Part shown: positions 29,885 through 39,136 of the stretch, piece after piece | Position numbering within the stretch: position 1 is the first letter of the stretch | Layout of the letters: the number at the start of each line of letters is the position of its first letter | Assembly (NCBI RefSeq): GCF_018070325.1 | Contig: NZ_JAGPXY010000018.1 | Location: 34,538-98,537, forward strand | Origin: Micromonospora sp. H61 | GTDB lineage: Bacteria; Actinomycetota; Actinomycetes; Mycobacteriales; Micromonosporaceae | Length of the DNA: 64,000 bases | Direction: 5' to 3' | Position numbers and translations under genes: made by a program | Notes under the pieces: generated by a model | Databases searched by the model: none | What the model saw: only the letters and a program-made list of their open reading frames with translations | Told to the model about the DNA's origin: nothing

Positions 29885-31138
29885 TCAGCGCCAGCGGGCG
29901 ATGACAGTTGACCCGCCGACCACCTTGTCGCCCGGCCCGACCAGCGGGTCCGCGCCCTCAGCGGGCAGGTAGACGTCGGTCCGGGAACCGAACCGGATCA
30001 GCCCGAAGCGCTCGCCCTTGGCCAGCAGCGCGCCGATCGGCGCGCGCTGCACGATCCGGCGGGCGATCAGCCCGGTCCGCTGCGCGACCACCACAGTGCC
30101 GCGAGCGGTGTCCAGCACTGTGTACGCGGCGACGTTGTGCTCGGCGTCCGGCTTCATCGCGTTGACGAAGCCGCCATCGGCGACGAAGTAGTCCACCACC
30201 TTGCCGGCGACCGGGGCGCGGTTGACGTGCACGTCCAGCACCGACAGGAACACCGCGATCCGCAGCCACTCGCCGTCGCCGAAGCGCTCGTCGTGCAGCC
30301 GCTGCACCGACAGAACCTTCCCGTCCGCGCTGGCGACCACGGCGCTCGGGTCCTCCGGCACGTCCCGTTCGGGATCCCGGAAGAACGCGGCGACCGGCCC
30401 GGCGGCCAGGGCCGGCAGCAGCCACAGCTTGGACGACGGGCGCGCCACCCGGGCCAGCGCAGCGAGGCCCAGCGCGATGCCCGCCGCCGCCACGCCGTTG
30501 GAGTCGATGTGCATGCCCCTGGTCACCGGCACGCTCGACGGCCGGTACGCGGGGGCCAGGCTGTCGGCCGTGGCCGGGCTGGCCGGGGTGAACCGCAGTC
30601 GGTAGACCCGCACCGGTGGGGAGTTACGCAGCACCAGGTCGGCGCCGACGCCGTAGAGGGCGTCCTGTCGGGCCAGCTCGGCGGCGGCACCCTCGGTCCG
30701 GCCGGGGGTGGCGGCGGTCGCCACGCTCAGCACCGCCCCGTCGGTCAGGTACTTGGCCAACCCCTCGACGCCGCTGCGGGTGGCCTCGGCGGTGCCGGTG
30801 AACGCCTCACCGGCGACGACGACAGCGGCGGCCTCGGCTTCGGCCAGTGAGTCGACGACGCTCACCCGGTCGGCGACCCAGCGGCCCTGGGATGTGACGT
30901 GCTCGCGGAGCGCCGCGGCGCCGAACGGCTCGGCGGGCACCACGGTGAGCCGGTCACCGGGGAGCAGCGCGTCGACCGCCGCGGCCAGCACGGCGGAGTC
31001 CGGGGTCACCCCTACCAGCAGGGCGGCCTTGGGGTCGTTGATCCGGGCCAGCTCGGCGACGAGGGTACGGGCGGCTCGCTCGCCGATGCGGACCGGACCG
31101 GACCGGCCGGTGGTACGCACGGCGGGGGACTGGGTCAT
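29885..31138 (-). CDS. psd: Phosphatidylserine decarboxylase fused to an N-terminal methyltransferase-like domain
   Basis: 417 residues, against about 230 for the M. tuberculosis enzyme. Residues from about 198 form the Psd domain, with a membrane-binding hydrophobic stretch, AFFRDPERDVP, DVHVNRAPVAGKV and the autocleavage site RFGSR, where the Ser becomes the pyruvoyl cofactor. Residues 1-195 look like a Rossmann methyltransferase fold (AALLVGVTPDSAVLAAAVDALLPGDRLTVVPAEPFGAAAL ... YGVGADLVLRNSPPVRVYRLRF) without the Gly-rich SAM motif. Psd converts phosphatidylserine to phosphatidylethanolamine at the membrane. ATG 31138 has AGGAG 10 nt upstream. Confidence 0.87.
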   Translation of the reverse strand: MTQSPAVRTTGRSGPVRIGERAARTLVAELARINDPKAALLVGVTPDSAVLAAAVDALLPGDRLTVVPAEPFGAAALREHVTSQGRWVADRVSVVDSLAEAEAAAVVVAGEAFTGTAEATRSGVEGLAKYLTDGAVLSVATAATPGRTEGAAAELARQDALYGVGADLVLRNSPPVRVYRLRFTPASPATADSLAPAYRPSSVPVTRGMHIDSNGVAAAGIALGLAALARVARPSSKLWLLPALAAGPVAAFFRDPERDVPEDPSAVVASADGKVLSVQRLHDERFGDGEWLRIAVFLSVLDVHVNRAPVAGKVVDYFVADGGFVNAMKPDAEHNVAAYTVLDTARGTVVVAQRTGLIARRIVQRAPIGALLAKGERFGLIRFGSRTDVYLPAEGADPLVGPGDKVVGGSTVIARWR

Positions 31139-31307
31139 GTCGGGCGGGCTCCTGACGGGGGTAGAGACGGGAATCGCGGCGGGACCGCCATGGGCGGGAC
31201 GGGCCGGCCGGCGGAGGCGAGATCTCCACCAGCCAGCATATGCGTCCGTCCGCGCCGGCCGCACCGCCGTGGGGATGCGGTGCACCGACGCGGACAGCCG
31301 CCCGAGG

Positions 31308-31964
31308 TCAGGCTTCCCTGCGCGGACCCTCCCGGTCGTCACCCGCCTGGTCGCCGACGGCCTCGACCGGTTGGTCGGACCGGGTCGGCTCGTCCCCCTC
31401 CGACGAGGCCGGTCGGGCGAGGCTCCCGACGGTCGGCTCGTCGTCTCCGTCGCCGGGTTGGGCAGGGATGGGCTCGGTCGGCGGCTCCGACGGCGGGTGT
31501 GCCAGCCAGGCCGGGTGGATCACGTCGGTGGCCGGCGCATCCTGCGCCCGCACCTCGGCGGTCGGCGTCTCCAAGGTCCGGTCCGAGACGAGCGTCGGGT
31601 CCGAGGAGGGCGGGTCCCAGGTGGACCGTTCGGCTTCCCAGACCGGCAGGGCCGTGCCGGACGTCGACGTGGCGGCACCGGAGACCGGTACGGGAGCACC
31701 GGAGACCGGTGCGCCGGAGACGGACGTGCCGGAGACGGGCGCGACGGCCCCGGCCTCGGCAATCGGCTCCGACTGGTTCGGTCGACCCGAGCGCAGCGCG
31801 CCGACCAGCCCGAAGACCCCGATCAGGATGAGTGCGCCGGCCAGGAACCAGCCGACCGGCGGCAGCGCGAGCCCGAGCAGTTGGGCGAGCAGCCACCAGG
31901 CGGACAGCGCCAGGAACACGAGCCCGAAGGCGAACGACACCAGATCCGTGCGGTGAGCCTTCAC
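31308..31964 (-). CDS. Two-helix membrane protein with long disordered tail
   Basis: 218 residues. Two hydrophobic segments at about 8-55 (VSFAFGLVFLALSAWWLLAQLLGL and VGWFLAGALILIGVFGLVGAL) precede about 150 residues rich in Pro, Ser, Asp, Glu and Thr, including short SGAPV/SGTSV repeats. There is no recognised domain. Its ATG overlaps the stop of the upstream PspC gene (31961-31964), so it is translationally coupled and probably part of the same envelope-stress module. Confidence 0.78.
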   Translation of the reverse strand: MKAHRTDLVSFAFGLVFLALSAWWLLAQLLGLALPPVGWFLAGALILIGVFGLVGALRSGRPNQSEPIAEAGAVAPVSGTSVSGAPVSGAPVPVSGAATSTSGTALPVWEAERSTWDPPSSDPTLVSDRTLETPTAEVRAQDAPATDVIHPAWLAHPPSEPPTEPIPAQPGDGDDEPTVGSLARPASSEGDEPTRSDQPVEAVGDQAGDDREGPRREA

Positions 31965-33733
31965 CGGGTCACCTCCAGGTTGCCGGCATTGACATGGATG
32001 TAGAGGCGCAGGGTTCCGCCGCCGGGCCCGTCCGCTCCGACGTCGGTGGATTCCCGCAGGCGGCCGTCCAGCCCGCCGGAGCGGTTGCCGAAGATGGTGG
32101 CGTCACCCGCGTTGACGTCGGCCACTGTGGTGACGTCCACGTTCGGCGGCACGACCACAGTCGCCTGGCCGAAGTTGACGGCCACTGTCACCTGGCTGTC
32201 CCGTTTCGCGAAGTCGATCCCGCGCAGGTCGAGCACGGCGTCACCGAAGCTGTTCTCGTACCGGTCCGCCAGGTCGCGGTAGTCGGTGGGCGCCCAGGTC
32301 ACTGCGCCGTCGACCCCCCGGATCCGGTCGTAGGACTCGGCGACGGTCGCCGTGCCCAGCGCCGCGGCGGTCACCAGACCGAGCGCGATGAGCCAGCGCG
32401 CCCGCCCGAACCACGTGCCGACCAGCAGGCCCAGCGCGATCGTGGCCAGCGCGGCCGCGAAGTACGCCGAGGCGCTGATGGCGAAGACGTCCAGCAGGTC
32501 GAGCAGGGCGACCAGACCGAGCACCAGGAAGATCAGCGAGAAGGTCACCGCGCCGAGCGGCGACCGCTCCTTGGGGCGCTTCGGCGGCTTCGGTGGCTTC
32601 GGCGGAGGAGGCGCGGCCGGGGTCGGCGAAGCGTACGGGCCGTGTGGCGCGAACGGGGGACGGTAACCGGAGGGCGGCGGGGCGGTCGGATAGCCGGCCG
32701 GGGCCGCGGGTGTGTTCACCGGTGCCGACGGCCAGCCGGCGCTGGGCATGGCGGTGCTCGGCCAACCGGGCTGGGCGGCCGTCGTGCCGGCCGCTTGCCC
32801 GGACACCGGGCCGACCCCGGACACCGGCTGCGTCGCGCTGGTCGGCGGCGCGTCGTACGCCGGGATGGTGACGGTGGGCGTCGCCCCCGTCGTCGCGGTG
32901 GGGTACCCCGGACCGGTGCTGAACATCGGCGGCGTCGCCGCCGGGCCGGTCGACGGCGCCACGCCGTACGACGGCCAGGTCACCGGTGGGACGACCGCGC
33001 CGGACGGTGCGGCGGGCGGCGGACCACCCGGGGTGCCGGGTCGTGGGTTGCGGCCGTCCCGGTTGAGCAGGAGCGCGCCGGCGACCAGGATGGCCGCGCC
33101 GAGCAGCACCGCGCGGAAGGCGTCGGTGACGATGTACGCGAAGCTGGCCGCGACCAGGATGCCTAGGACGATCACCGTCACCGGGGACATGCTGGAGCGA
33201 CCGCGACCGAGCATTGACTCGACGGGGGACGCGGTGTCGCCCTCGTTCGGGATTATCAGCCAGGCGGCGACGTACACCAGAATGCCGATGCCCCCGAAGA
33301 ACCCGAGCACCGCGAGCAGCACCCGCCAGAGCACCGGATCGGTGTTGGTGGCCCGCCCGATCGCCGCGCAGACACCGGCCAGATACCGGCCCTCGCGCGG
33401 CCGGACCAGCCCGTACCGCGAGGTGAAGCCGGTGCCGCCCAGCGGCGGTGGCGGCGCGGACGGACCGGGACCGCCCGGCCCGGTTGGCGTGCCGCCCGGG
33501 CCGTAGCCGGTGCCCGCCGCGAACCCCGGGCCAGGGCCGTAGCCGGCCGTGGGCGGCGCGTGACCGCCGGCCGGCTCGCCGGGCGCGGTGCCGGCGGTCG
33601 CGTCGGTGCCGGAGTGCGGACCGAACGTGCTGGGCTCGGTCCATTCGGTGGGCGTGGTGGTGGGCGGGGGCGGTGCTGAACCGCCCGGCTGTGCCGACCC
33701 CGGTCGGGGCGGCGGGGCAGCTTCCTCGGTCAT
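31961..33733 (-). CDS. PspC domain protein with C-terminal LiaF-like adhesin/stress domain
   Basis: 590 residues. A Pro/Gly/Thr-rich start (1-100) leads to a PspC domain (YGLVRPREGRYLAGVCAAIGRATNTDPVLWRVLLAVLGFFGGIGILVYVAAWLIIPNEG). A further membrane pair, a second Pro-rich stretch and several transmembrane helices follow. The C-terminal 120 residues (NSFGDAVLDLRGIDFAKRDSQVTVAVNFGQATVVVPPNVDV...) match the beta-rich domain of LiaF-type negative regulators. It probably senses envelope damage and controls the divergent kinase/regulator pair. ATG 33733. Confidence 0.83.
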   Translation of the reverse strand: MTEEAAPPPRPGSAQPGGSAPPPPTTTPTEWTEPSTFGPHSGTDATAGTAPGEPAGGHAPPTAGYGPGPGFAAGTGYGPGGTPTGPGGPGPSAPPPPLGGTGFTSRYGLVRPREGRYLAGVCAAIGRATNTDPVLWRVLLAVLGFFGGIGILVYVAAWLIIPNEGDTASPVESMLGRGRSSMSPVTVIVLGILVAASFAYIVTDAFRAVLLGAAILVAGALLLNRDGRNPRPGTPGGPPPAAPSGAVVPPVTWPSYGVAPSTGPAATPPMFSTGPGYPTATTGATPTVTIPAYDAPPTSATQPVSGVGPVSGQAAGTTAAQPGWPSTAMPSAGWPSAPVNTPAAPAGYPTAPPPSGYRPPFAPHGPYASPTPAAPPPPKPPKPPKRPKERSPLGAVTFSLIFLVLGLVALLDLLDVFAISASAYFAAALATIALGLLVGTWFGRARWLIALGLVTAAALGTATVAESYDRIRGVDGAVTWAPTDYRDLADRYENSFGDAVLDLRGIDFAKRDSQVTVAVNFGQATVVVPPNVDVTTVADVNAGDATIFGNRSGGLDGRLRESTDVGADGPGGGTLRLYIHVNAGNLEVTR

Positions 33734-33888
33734 GCCTCGATCCTGCTGCCCGGTCCACCCGAACGACCTCAGGACCCGACCCTGACCCCACCCTGAGATC
33801 CGGCGGCCGGAATGTCGGGGGCGTCCCCGTGGTCGCGGACGCCGCAGCGTGTGACGATCGAGTCACCGACCTCGACCTGTCCGCCACC

Positions 33889-35154
33889 GTGACCAGGGAG
33901 CCTCCGATCAGCACCGTGACCCCGCCCCCGCGCCTGTACCGCGCCCCGGAGCACCGGATGGCCGCCGGCGTTGCCGCCGGTATCGCCGACCATCTCGGCA
34001 TCTCGGTGCTGCGGGTGCGCGTCGCGTTCATGGTCCTGCTCGGGCTGAGCGGGCTCGGCCTGCTGCTCTACGCCGCCTTCTGGGCGGTGGTGCCGCTGCG
34101 TCCCGGTGACACAGCGGTGCCGCCCCGGCGGGACGTCGCCCAACTCCTGCCGTTCGTGGGGATCGGGCTCGGTGTGCTGTTGATCCAGGTGATGGTCTTC
34201 GACTCGGTCGGCGCGGCGGGCACCGCCGGGTGGTTGGTGGCCATCATCGCGGTCGGCGCCGGGGTCATCTGGCACCAGTCCGCGCCCGAGCGGCGGCGGC
34301 AGTGGGGCGACGCGATGCCGGTGCCCTGGCTCGGCGCGGTCGTCGAGGAGAGCGACCGGCGGGCCTTCGTGCTGCGGTTCATCGGCGGGGGAGTGCTGGT
34401 CGCGGTCGGCATCATCGGCGTCGCGGCCGTCTACTCACCGGCACAGAACTTCGACGCGGTGATCAATGGCGTGATCTTCGCGTTGGTCGGGCTGGCGGGT
34501 GTCGGAGTGGTCGCCGCGCCGGTGCTCTGGCGGACGTACAGCCAGCTCCGCTCGGAGCGCGAGGGGCGCATCCGCGAGCAGGAGCGGGCCGAGTTGGCCG
34601 CGATGGTGCACGACCAGGTGCTGCACACGTTGGCCCTGATCCAGCGCAACGCCGGCGACGTCAAGACGGTGCAGCGGCTGGCCCGAGGGCAGGAGCGTTC
34701 GCTGCGCAACTGGCTCTACAAGCCGACCGCTTCGCCGAGCGAGCGCTTCGCCGCCGCTCTGGAGCAGGCCGCGGCCGAGGTCGAGGACACCTTCGCGATC
34801 AGCGTGGAGACGGTGGTGGTGGGGGACCGGGAGACCGACGAGAAGGTCGGGGCGCTGGTCGCGGCCGCGCGGGAGGCGTTGGTGAACGCCGCCCGGCACG
34901 CCGGTGTGCAGACCGTGTCGCTCTACGCCGAGGTGGAACCGGATCAGGTCAGTGTCTTCGTCCGGGACCGGGGGAAGGGCTTCGATCCGGATACCGTGGA
35001 GGACCACCGGCACGGCGTACGCGGCTCGATCATCGGGCGGATGAAGCGGCACGGCGGACGGGCCGAAATACGGTCCGGCCCGGGGGAGGGGACCGAGGTC
35101 CGGCTGATCCTGCCGATCTCCCGGGACTCGTCCGCAGCGGAGAGGAACAGATGA
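33889..35154 (+). CDS. PspC-domain sensor histidine kinase
   Basis: 421 residues. An N-terminal PspC domain (LYRAPEHRMAAGVAAGIADHLGISVLRVRVAFMVLLGLSGLGLLLYAAFWAVVPL) precedes several transmembrane helices. The HisKA_3 dimerisation domain has the phosphoacceptor His in ELAAMVHDQVLHTLALIQ, and the HATPase domain shows EALVNAARHAG, RDRGKGFD and GRAEIRSGPGEGTEVRLILP. It belongs to the NarL-type kinase class (LiaS/DesK). The start is uncertain: GTG 33889 or GTG 33916, neither with a good ribosome-binding site. It overlaps the regulator gene as ATGA. Confidence 0.88.
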   Translation: MTREPPISTVTPPPRLYRAPEHRMAAGVAAGIADHLGISVLRVRVAFMVLLGLSGLGLLLYAAFWAVVPLRPGDTAVPPRRDVAQLLPFVGIGLGVLLIQVMVFDSVGAAGTAGWLVAIIAVGAGVIWHQSAPERRRQWGDAMPVPWLGAVVEESDRRAFVLRFIGGGVLVAVGIIGVAAVYSPAQNFDAVINGVIFALVGLAGVGVVAAPVLWRTYSQLRSEREGRIREQERAELAAMVHDQVLHTLALIQRNAGDVKTVQRLARGQERSLRNWLYKPTASPSERFAAALEQAAAEVEDTFAISVETVVVGDRETDEKVGALVAAAREALVNAARHAGVQTVSLYAEVEPDQVSVFVRDRGKGFDPDTVEDHRHGVRGSIIGRMKRHGGRAEIRSGPGEGTEVRLILPISRDSSAAERNR

Positions 35155-35843
35155 CCATGGCCGAGCAGTCGACCGAGCACCTCGACCCGGCGGATGCCCG
35201 CCCCGAGCGGCTGCGGGTGTTCCTGGTGGACGACCACGCCATGTTCCGAGCCGGGGTGCGCGCGGAGTTGGGCGCCCACGTCGAGGTGGTGGGCGAGGCG
35301 AGCACCGTGGCCGAGGCGGTCACCCGGATCGCCGCCGTCGGCCCGGACGTGGTGCTGCTCGACGTGCACATGCCCGACGGCGGCGGTCGCGCGGTGCTGG
35401 AGGCGATGCGGCGTACGCACCCGCAGGTCAAGTTCCTCGCGTTGAGCGTCTCCGACGCGGCGGAGGACGTGATCGGGCTGATCCGTGCCGGCGCCCGCGG
35501 GTACGTCACCAAGACCATCTCCCCGGACGAGTTGGCTGCCGCGATCCGTCGGGTGGCCGACGGGGACGCGGTGTTCAGCCCACGGCTGGCCGGGTTCGTG
35601 CTGGACGCCTTCGCGGCCCGGCCGGACGCGCCGGTGGCCGACCCGGAGCTGGACCAGCTCACCAACCGTGAGCGTGAGGTGCTGCGGCTGCTGGCCCGGG
35701 GGTACGCGTACAAGGAGATCGCCAAGGAGCTCTTCATCTCCATCAAGACGGTGGAGACGCACGTGTCGAACGTGTTGCGCAAGCTTCAGATGTCCAACCG
35801 CTACGAGCTCTCCCGTTGGGCGGCGGATCGCCGCCTCGTGTGA
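35151..35843 (+). CDS. NarL/FixJ-family response regulator
   Basis: 230 residues. The receiver domain has acidic residues Asp27-Asp28, phosphoacceptor Asp71 (VVLLDVHMP) and switch Lys in YVTKTIS, so it is competent for phosphorylation. The LuxR-type HTH is LTNREREVLRLLARGYAYKEIAKELFISIKTVETHVSNVLRKL. It is the partner of the PspC-type kinase, whose stop codon it overlaps by 4 bp. Targets are unknown; by analogy with LiaR they are envelope-stress genes, including its own cluster. An alternative ATG at 35157 would remove two residues. Confidence 0.93.
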   Translation: MTMAEQSTEHLDPADARPERLRVFLVDDHAMFRAGVRAELGAHVEVVGEASTVAEAVTRIAAVGPDVVLLDVHMPDGGGRAVLEAMRRTHPQVKFLALSVSDAAEDVIGLIRAGARGYVTKTISPDELAAAIRRVADGDAVFSPRLAGFVLDAFAARPDAPVADPELDQLTNREREVLRLLARGYAYKEIAKELFISIKTVETHVSNVLRKLQMSNRYELSRWAADRRLV

Positions 35844-36423
35844 CGGCGGGTCGGCACCGACGAGGATCAGAGAAACGTCCGGCGCGCCCTCGTACACCCA
35901 GCCGATGATCGTGTCCGGGTAGCCGTGGGGGCCCTCATCCGGATGGGTCGAAACATGAGTCGTGACGGACGTCCCACCGGGCTCGGGTGACCTCGGGGCT
36001 CGTGCGGGGGCCGAGGCCGACTGTTCGGGTGGCGCAACGTATTTCCTGCTCAGTGCCGCCCGCGTCGGGCGTTTTATGATCATTTTTCAAGTATCGGCAA
36101 CGTGGCGGGCAACTAACGGCTTGATAACGGCACCTTCACGGAAGAGGCCAGTGGGTGTCACAGTGGCAGCACCTCACCATCGGTGTGTGGCACTCCGTAC
36201 GCCCCACGACCACGATTTCGCCGATCTCGGCGGCCCGTGGCTGTGTCGATTGCGTCGTGCCAAGCCTCGTTGGTGGGGGAGCCCGGCGGATCGGAACATC
36301 AGGGGTGTCCCCAACTTCCCTGTGGTCCCGGCGACCCGCGCCCCGGGGTGGTCGGGCGGTGTCACCCCCAAACGTGCGTGAAACCCACGACGGAACCTGG
36401 TTAGAAAGAGGAGGCCCCTCGGA
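35844..36423. other. Intergenic region and promoter zone upstream of the first peptide ABC operon
   Basis: 580 bp. An AT-rich patch at 36067-36095 (TTTTATGATCATTTTTC and beyond) is the likeliest promoter area for the downstream binding-protein gene, followed by GTGATAACGG-like sequence. A minus-strand frame here with a peptide-like appearance is discussed under rejected items. No terminator or repeat is clear. Confidence 0.45.
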
Positions 36424-38061
36424 ATGAGAGTCTCGAAGCGGGCGACGAGCGCCATCGCGCTCAGCGCGGCTGCCGCGCTTGTCGCGAGCGGTTGCTCGAG
36501 CGGCGGCGACGGCGACACTGCCGCCAGCACGGATGGCTCGATCGTTGTTCACGGCGTCCAGCCGGAGAACCCGCTGGTCCCGTCGAACACCACGGAGACC
36601 GGTGGCGGCAAGATCATCGACTGGATGTGGACCGGCCTGGTCGAGTACCCGAACGACGGTGGGGCCCCGCGTAACGCGCTGGCGGAGTCCATCAACACCA
36701 CGGACTCCAAGGTCTTCACGATCAAGATCAAGGCCGGTACCAAGTTCCACGACGGTACCGAGGTCAAGGCGAAGAACTTCGTCGACGCCTGGAACTGGGC
36801 CGCCTACTCGCCGAACGGCGCGCAGAACGGCACCTTCTTCGCGGACATCGCGGGCTTCGACCAGACCTACACCACGGACCCGGATGGCGCGGACGGCCCG
36901 AAGAAGGCCCCGACGCCGACGACCGACAAGATGTCCGGCCTGAAGGTCATCGACGACCAGACCTTCGAGGTCACCCTGGCGGCGCCGACCGCGGTCTTCC
37001 CGACCAAGCTCGGCTACAGCGCCTTCATGCCGCTGCCGGACGTGTTCTTCACCATGAAGCCGGAAGAGTTCGGCCGCAAGCCGATCGCCAACGGCCCGGT
37101 GAAGTTCGTGTCCTGGGAGGACAACGCCCTCATCAAGCTGACGCGCTTCGACGACTACAACCTTCGCGACAAGATGAAGGTCAAGGACGTCGACGTCAAG
37201 CTGTACCAGGACGACAACGCCGCCTACGCCGATCTGCTGGCCAACAACCTCGACTTCATGGAGGTTGTTCCCACCTCGGCGCTCGCCGGTGACAAGTGGA
37301 AGACCGACCTCGGTGACCGGGGCCGCTCGACCGTCACGCCGTCGACCGCGTTCATCGCGTTCCCGATCTACGACAAGCGCTTCCAGAACCCGAAGCTGCG
37401 TCGTGCCGTGTCGCTGGCGGTCAACCGGCAGGAGATCTCGGACAAGATCTTCTTCGGCACCCGCAAGCCGGCCGACAGCTGGGCGAACCCGCTGACCCCT
37501 GGCGCCAAGCCGGGCAACTGCACCGCCTGCAAGTTCGACCCGGCCACGGCCAAGACGCTGCTCGCCGAGGCCGGTGGCTTCACCGGTGAGATGGTCTTCT
37601 ACTACAACGCGGACTCCGCCCACAAGGACTGGATGGACGCCGTCGCGCAGCAGGTCAAGACCAACCTCAACATCAACGCTCGGGCCGAGGGTGTGCCGAC
37701 CTTCGCGGTGTTCCGCCAGAACATCAACGCCCACAAGATGACCGGCCCGTACCGTGCTGCCTGGCAGCAGGACTACCCGGACGTCGAGAACTGGGTCAAC
37801 CCGCTGTTCGTCACCAACGGCTCCTCGAACGACGGCCTCTACAGCAACACCGAGGTCGACGCCCTTGCCAAGCAGGCCAGCGGCGCTCCGAGCCTGGAGG
37901 CCTCGCACGAGGCGTTCGCCAAGGCGGTCGAGAAGGTCGACCAGGACGTCCCGAGCATCCCGGTCTACTTCTACGGTCAGCAGTCCGGCCACTCGGAGAA
38001 GATCAAGAAGCTCGAGCTGAACAACGTCGGCGAGATCGACATCACCTCGGTCGAGCTCTGA
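36424..38061 (+). CDS. Peptide ABC transporter substrate-binding lipoprotein (family 5), operon 1
   Basis: 545 residues. The lipoprotein signal ends in VASGC (Cys24). A family-5 (OppA/DppA) binding fold follows, with LVPSNTTETGGGKIIDWMWTGLVEY near the N-terminus, the KFHDGTEVKAKNFVDAWNWAAYSPN block, and SLAVNRQEISDKIF in the C-terminal lobe. It captures oligopeptides or similar solutes outside the membrane for the downstream permeases. GAGGAGG 8 nt before ATG 36424 predicts strong translation. A large hairpin follows the stop. It is paralogous to the protein encoded at 59940-61541. Confidence 0.93.
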   Translation: MRVSKRATSAIALSAAAALVASGCSSGGDGDTAASTDGSIVVHGVQPENPLVPSNTTETGGGKIIDWMWTGLVEYPNDGGAPRNALAESINTTDSKVFTIKIKAGTKFHDGTEVKAKNFVDAWNWAAYSPNGAQNGTFFADIAGFDQTYTTDPDGADGPKKAPTPTTDKMSGLKVIDDQTFEVTLAAPTAVFPTKLGYSAFMPLPDVFFTMKPEEFGRKPIANGPVKFVSWEDNALIKLTRFDDYNLRDKMKVKDVDVKLYQDDNAAYADLLANNLDFMEVVPTSALAGDKWKTDLGDRGRSTVTPSTAFIAFPIYDKRFQNPKLRRAVSLAVNRQEISDKIFFGTRKPADSWANPLTPGAKPGNCTACKFDPATAKTLLAEAGGFTGEMVFYYNADSAHKDWMDAVAQQVKTNLNINARAEGVPTFAVFRQNINAHKMTGPYRAAWQQDYPDVENWVNPLFVTNGSSNDGLYSNTEVDALAKQASGAPSLEASHEAFAKAVEKVDQDVPSIPVYFYGQQSGHSEKIKKLELNNVGEIDITSVEL

Positions 38062-38075
38062 TCCGAACGGTCTGA

Positions 38076-38117
38076 CCCCGGGTCGGGCTCGCCACATCCG
38101 GTGAGCCCGACCCGGGG
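38076..38117 (+). promoter_or_regulatory. Strong hairpin between binding-protein and permease genes, operon 1
   Basis: CCCCGGGTCGGGCTC (38076-38090) pairs perfectly with GAGCCCGACCCGGGG (38103-38117). Further CC/GG pairs extend into the 12-nt loop. There is no U-tract. It lies 14 bp after the binding-protein stop and 92 bp before the next start, and probably sets differential expression within the operon. Confidence 0.75.
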
Positions 38118-38209
38118 CCGTTCCGCGATTGGGTGTTACAACACTCCACTCGCACGTTGTCACCACCGTGTCGGCCGTCCGACGCGCCCCCTGTCTGGAG
38201 GACCACCCC

Positions 38210-39136
38210 ATGGGCCGTTATCTGTTGAGACGGCTGCTCCAACTCGTGCCGGTCTTCATCGGTACGACGTTCCTGATCTACTGGCTCGTCTGGGCCGTTC
38301 CGGGCGATCCGTTCGCCGGCAAGTGCGGCGAGCGTCGCTGCCCGGACCAGTACATCGCCTTCATGACCGAGAAGTACCACCTCGACCAGAACGTCTTCGT
38401 GCAGTACGGCAACTACATGAAGAACCTGCTCCAGGGCGACTTCGGTCAGACGTTCCAGCAACGCGAGATCAGCGACATCATCCTGACTGCGTACCCGAAC
38501 ACCCTGAAGCTGGCCCTCGTGGCGCTCGCCATCGAGGCGATCATCGGCCTCGGCGCCGGCGTGCTGTCCGGTCTTCGGCGTAACGGCTTCCTGGACAACC
38601 TGGTCCTGGTCTCCACCCTCTTCCTGATCGCGCTGCCGGTCTTCGTGGTCGGCTTCGTGCTGCAGTGGCTGCTGGGCGTGCAGTGGGGCATCATCAAGCC
38701 GACCGTCTCCTCCGAGATGCGGTGGTCCGAGCTGATCGTGCCGGGCTTCGTGCTGGGCAGCGCGTCAGTGGCGTACATCGCCCGGGTGGCGCGAACGAGC
38801 ATCGCCGAGAACCGTCGCGCGGACTACGTGCGCACCGCCATCGCCAAGGGCCTGCCGATGCGCCGGGTGGTCGGTGTGCACCTGCTGCGCAACTCGCTCA
38901 TCCCGGTGGTGACCCTGCTCGGCACCGACCTCGGTGCCCTGATGGGTGGCGCGATCGTCACCGAGGGAATCTTCGGCATCAACGGAATCGGCCGCCAGGT
39001 CTTCCGGGCGATCATCACCAAGGAAAGCGCCACGGTGGTAGGAATCGTGGTCGTCCTGGTGCTGGTCTATCTCGTGATGAACCTGCTGGTTGACCTGCTC
39101 TACGCCGCCCTGGACCCGAGGATCCGTTATGAGTGA
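38210..39136 (+). CDS. dppB: Peptide ABC transporter permease, DppB-like, operon 1
   Basis: 308 residues, six transmembrane helices, starting MGRYLLRRLLQLVPVFIGTTFLIYWLVWAVPGDP as in all DppB/OppB proteins. The EAA motif that docks on the ATPases is near ADYVRTAIAKGLPMRRVVGVHLLRNSLIPVV. A short Cys-containing insert (GKCGERRCPD) replaces part of the first extracytoplasmic loop and could form a disulfide. ATG 38210 follows CTGGAGG. It overlaps the next permease by 8 bp. Confidence 0.93.
   Translation: MGRYLLRRLLQLVPVFIGTTFLIYWLVWAVPGDPFAGKCGERRCPDQYIAFMTEKYHLDQNVFVQYGNYMKNLLQGDFGQTFQQREISDIILTAYPNTLKLALVALAIEAIIGLGAGVLSGLRRNGFLDNLVLVSTLFLIALPVFVVGFVLQWLLGVQWGIIKPTVSSEMRWSELIVPGFVLGSASVAYIARVARTSIAENRRADYVRTAIAKGLPMRRVVGVHLLRNSLIPVVTLLGTDLGALMGGAIVTEGIFGINGIGRQVFRAIITKESATVVGIVVVLVLVYLVMNLLVDLLYAALDPRIRYE

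Noticed and set aside
35844..36083. Minus-strand frame with a plausible-looking peptide (HPDEGPHGYPDTIIGWVYEG...)
   Set aside because: It runs without a stop deep into the antisense of the response-regulator gene, has no ribosome-binding site and matches no family I recognise. A comparison with related genomes would decide.
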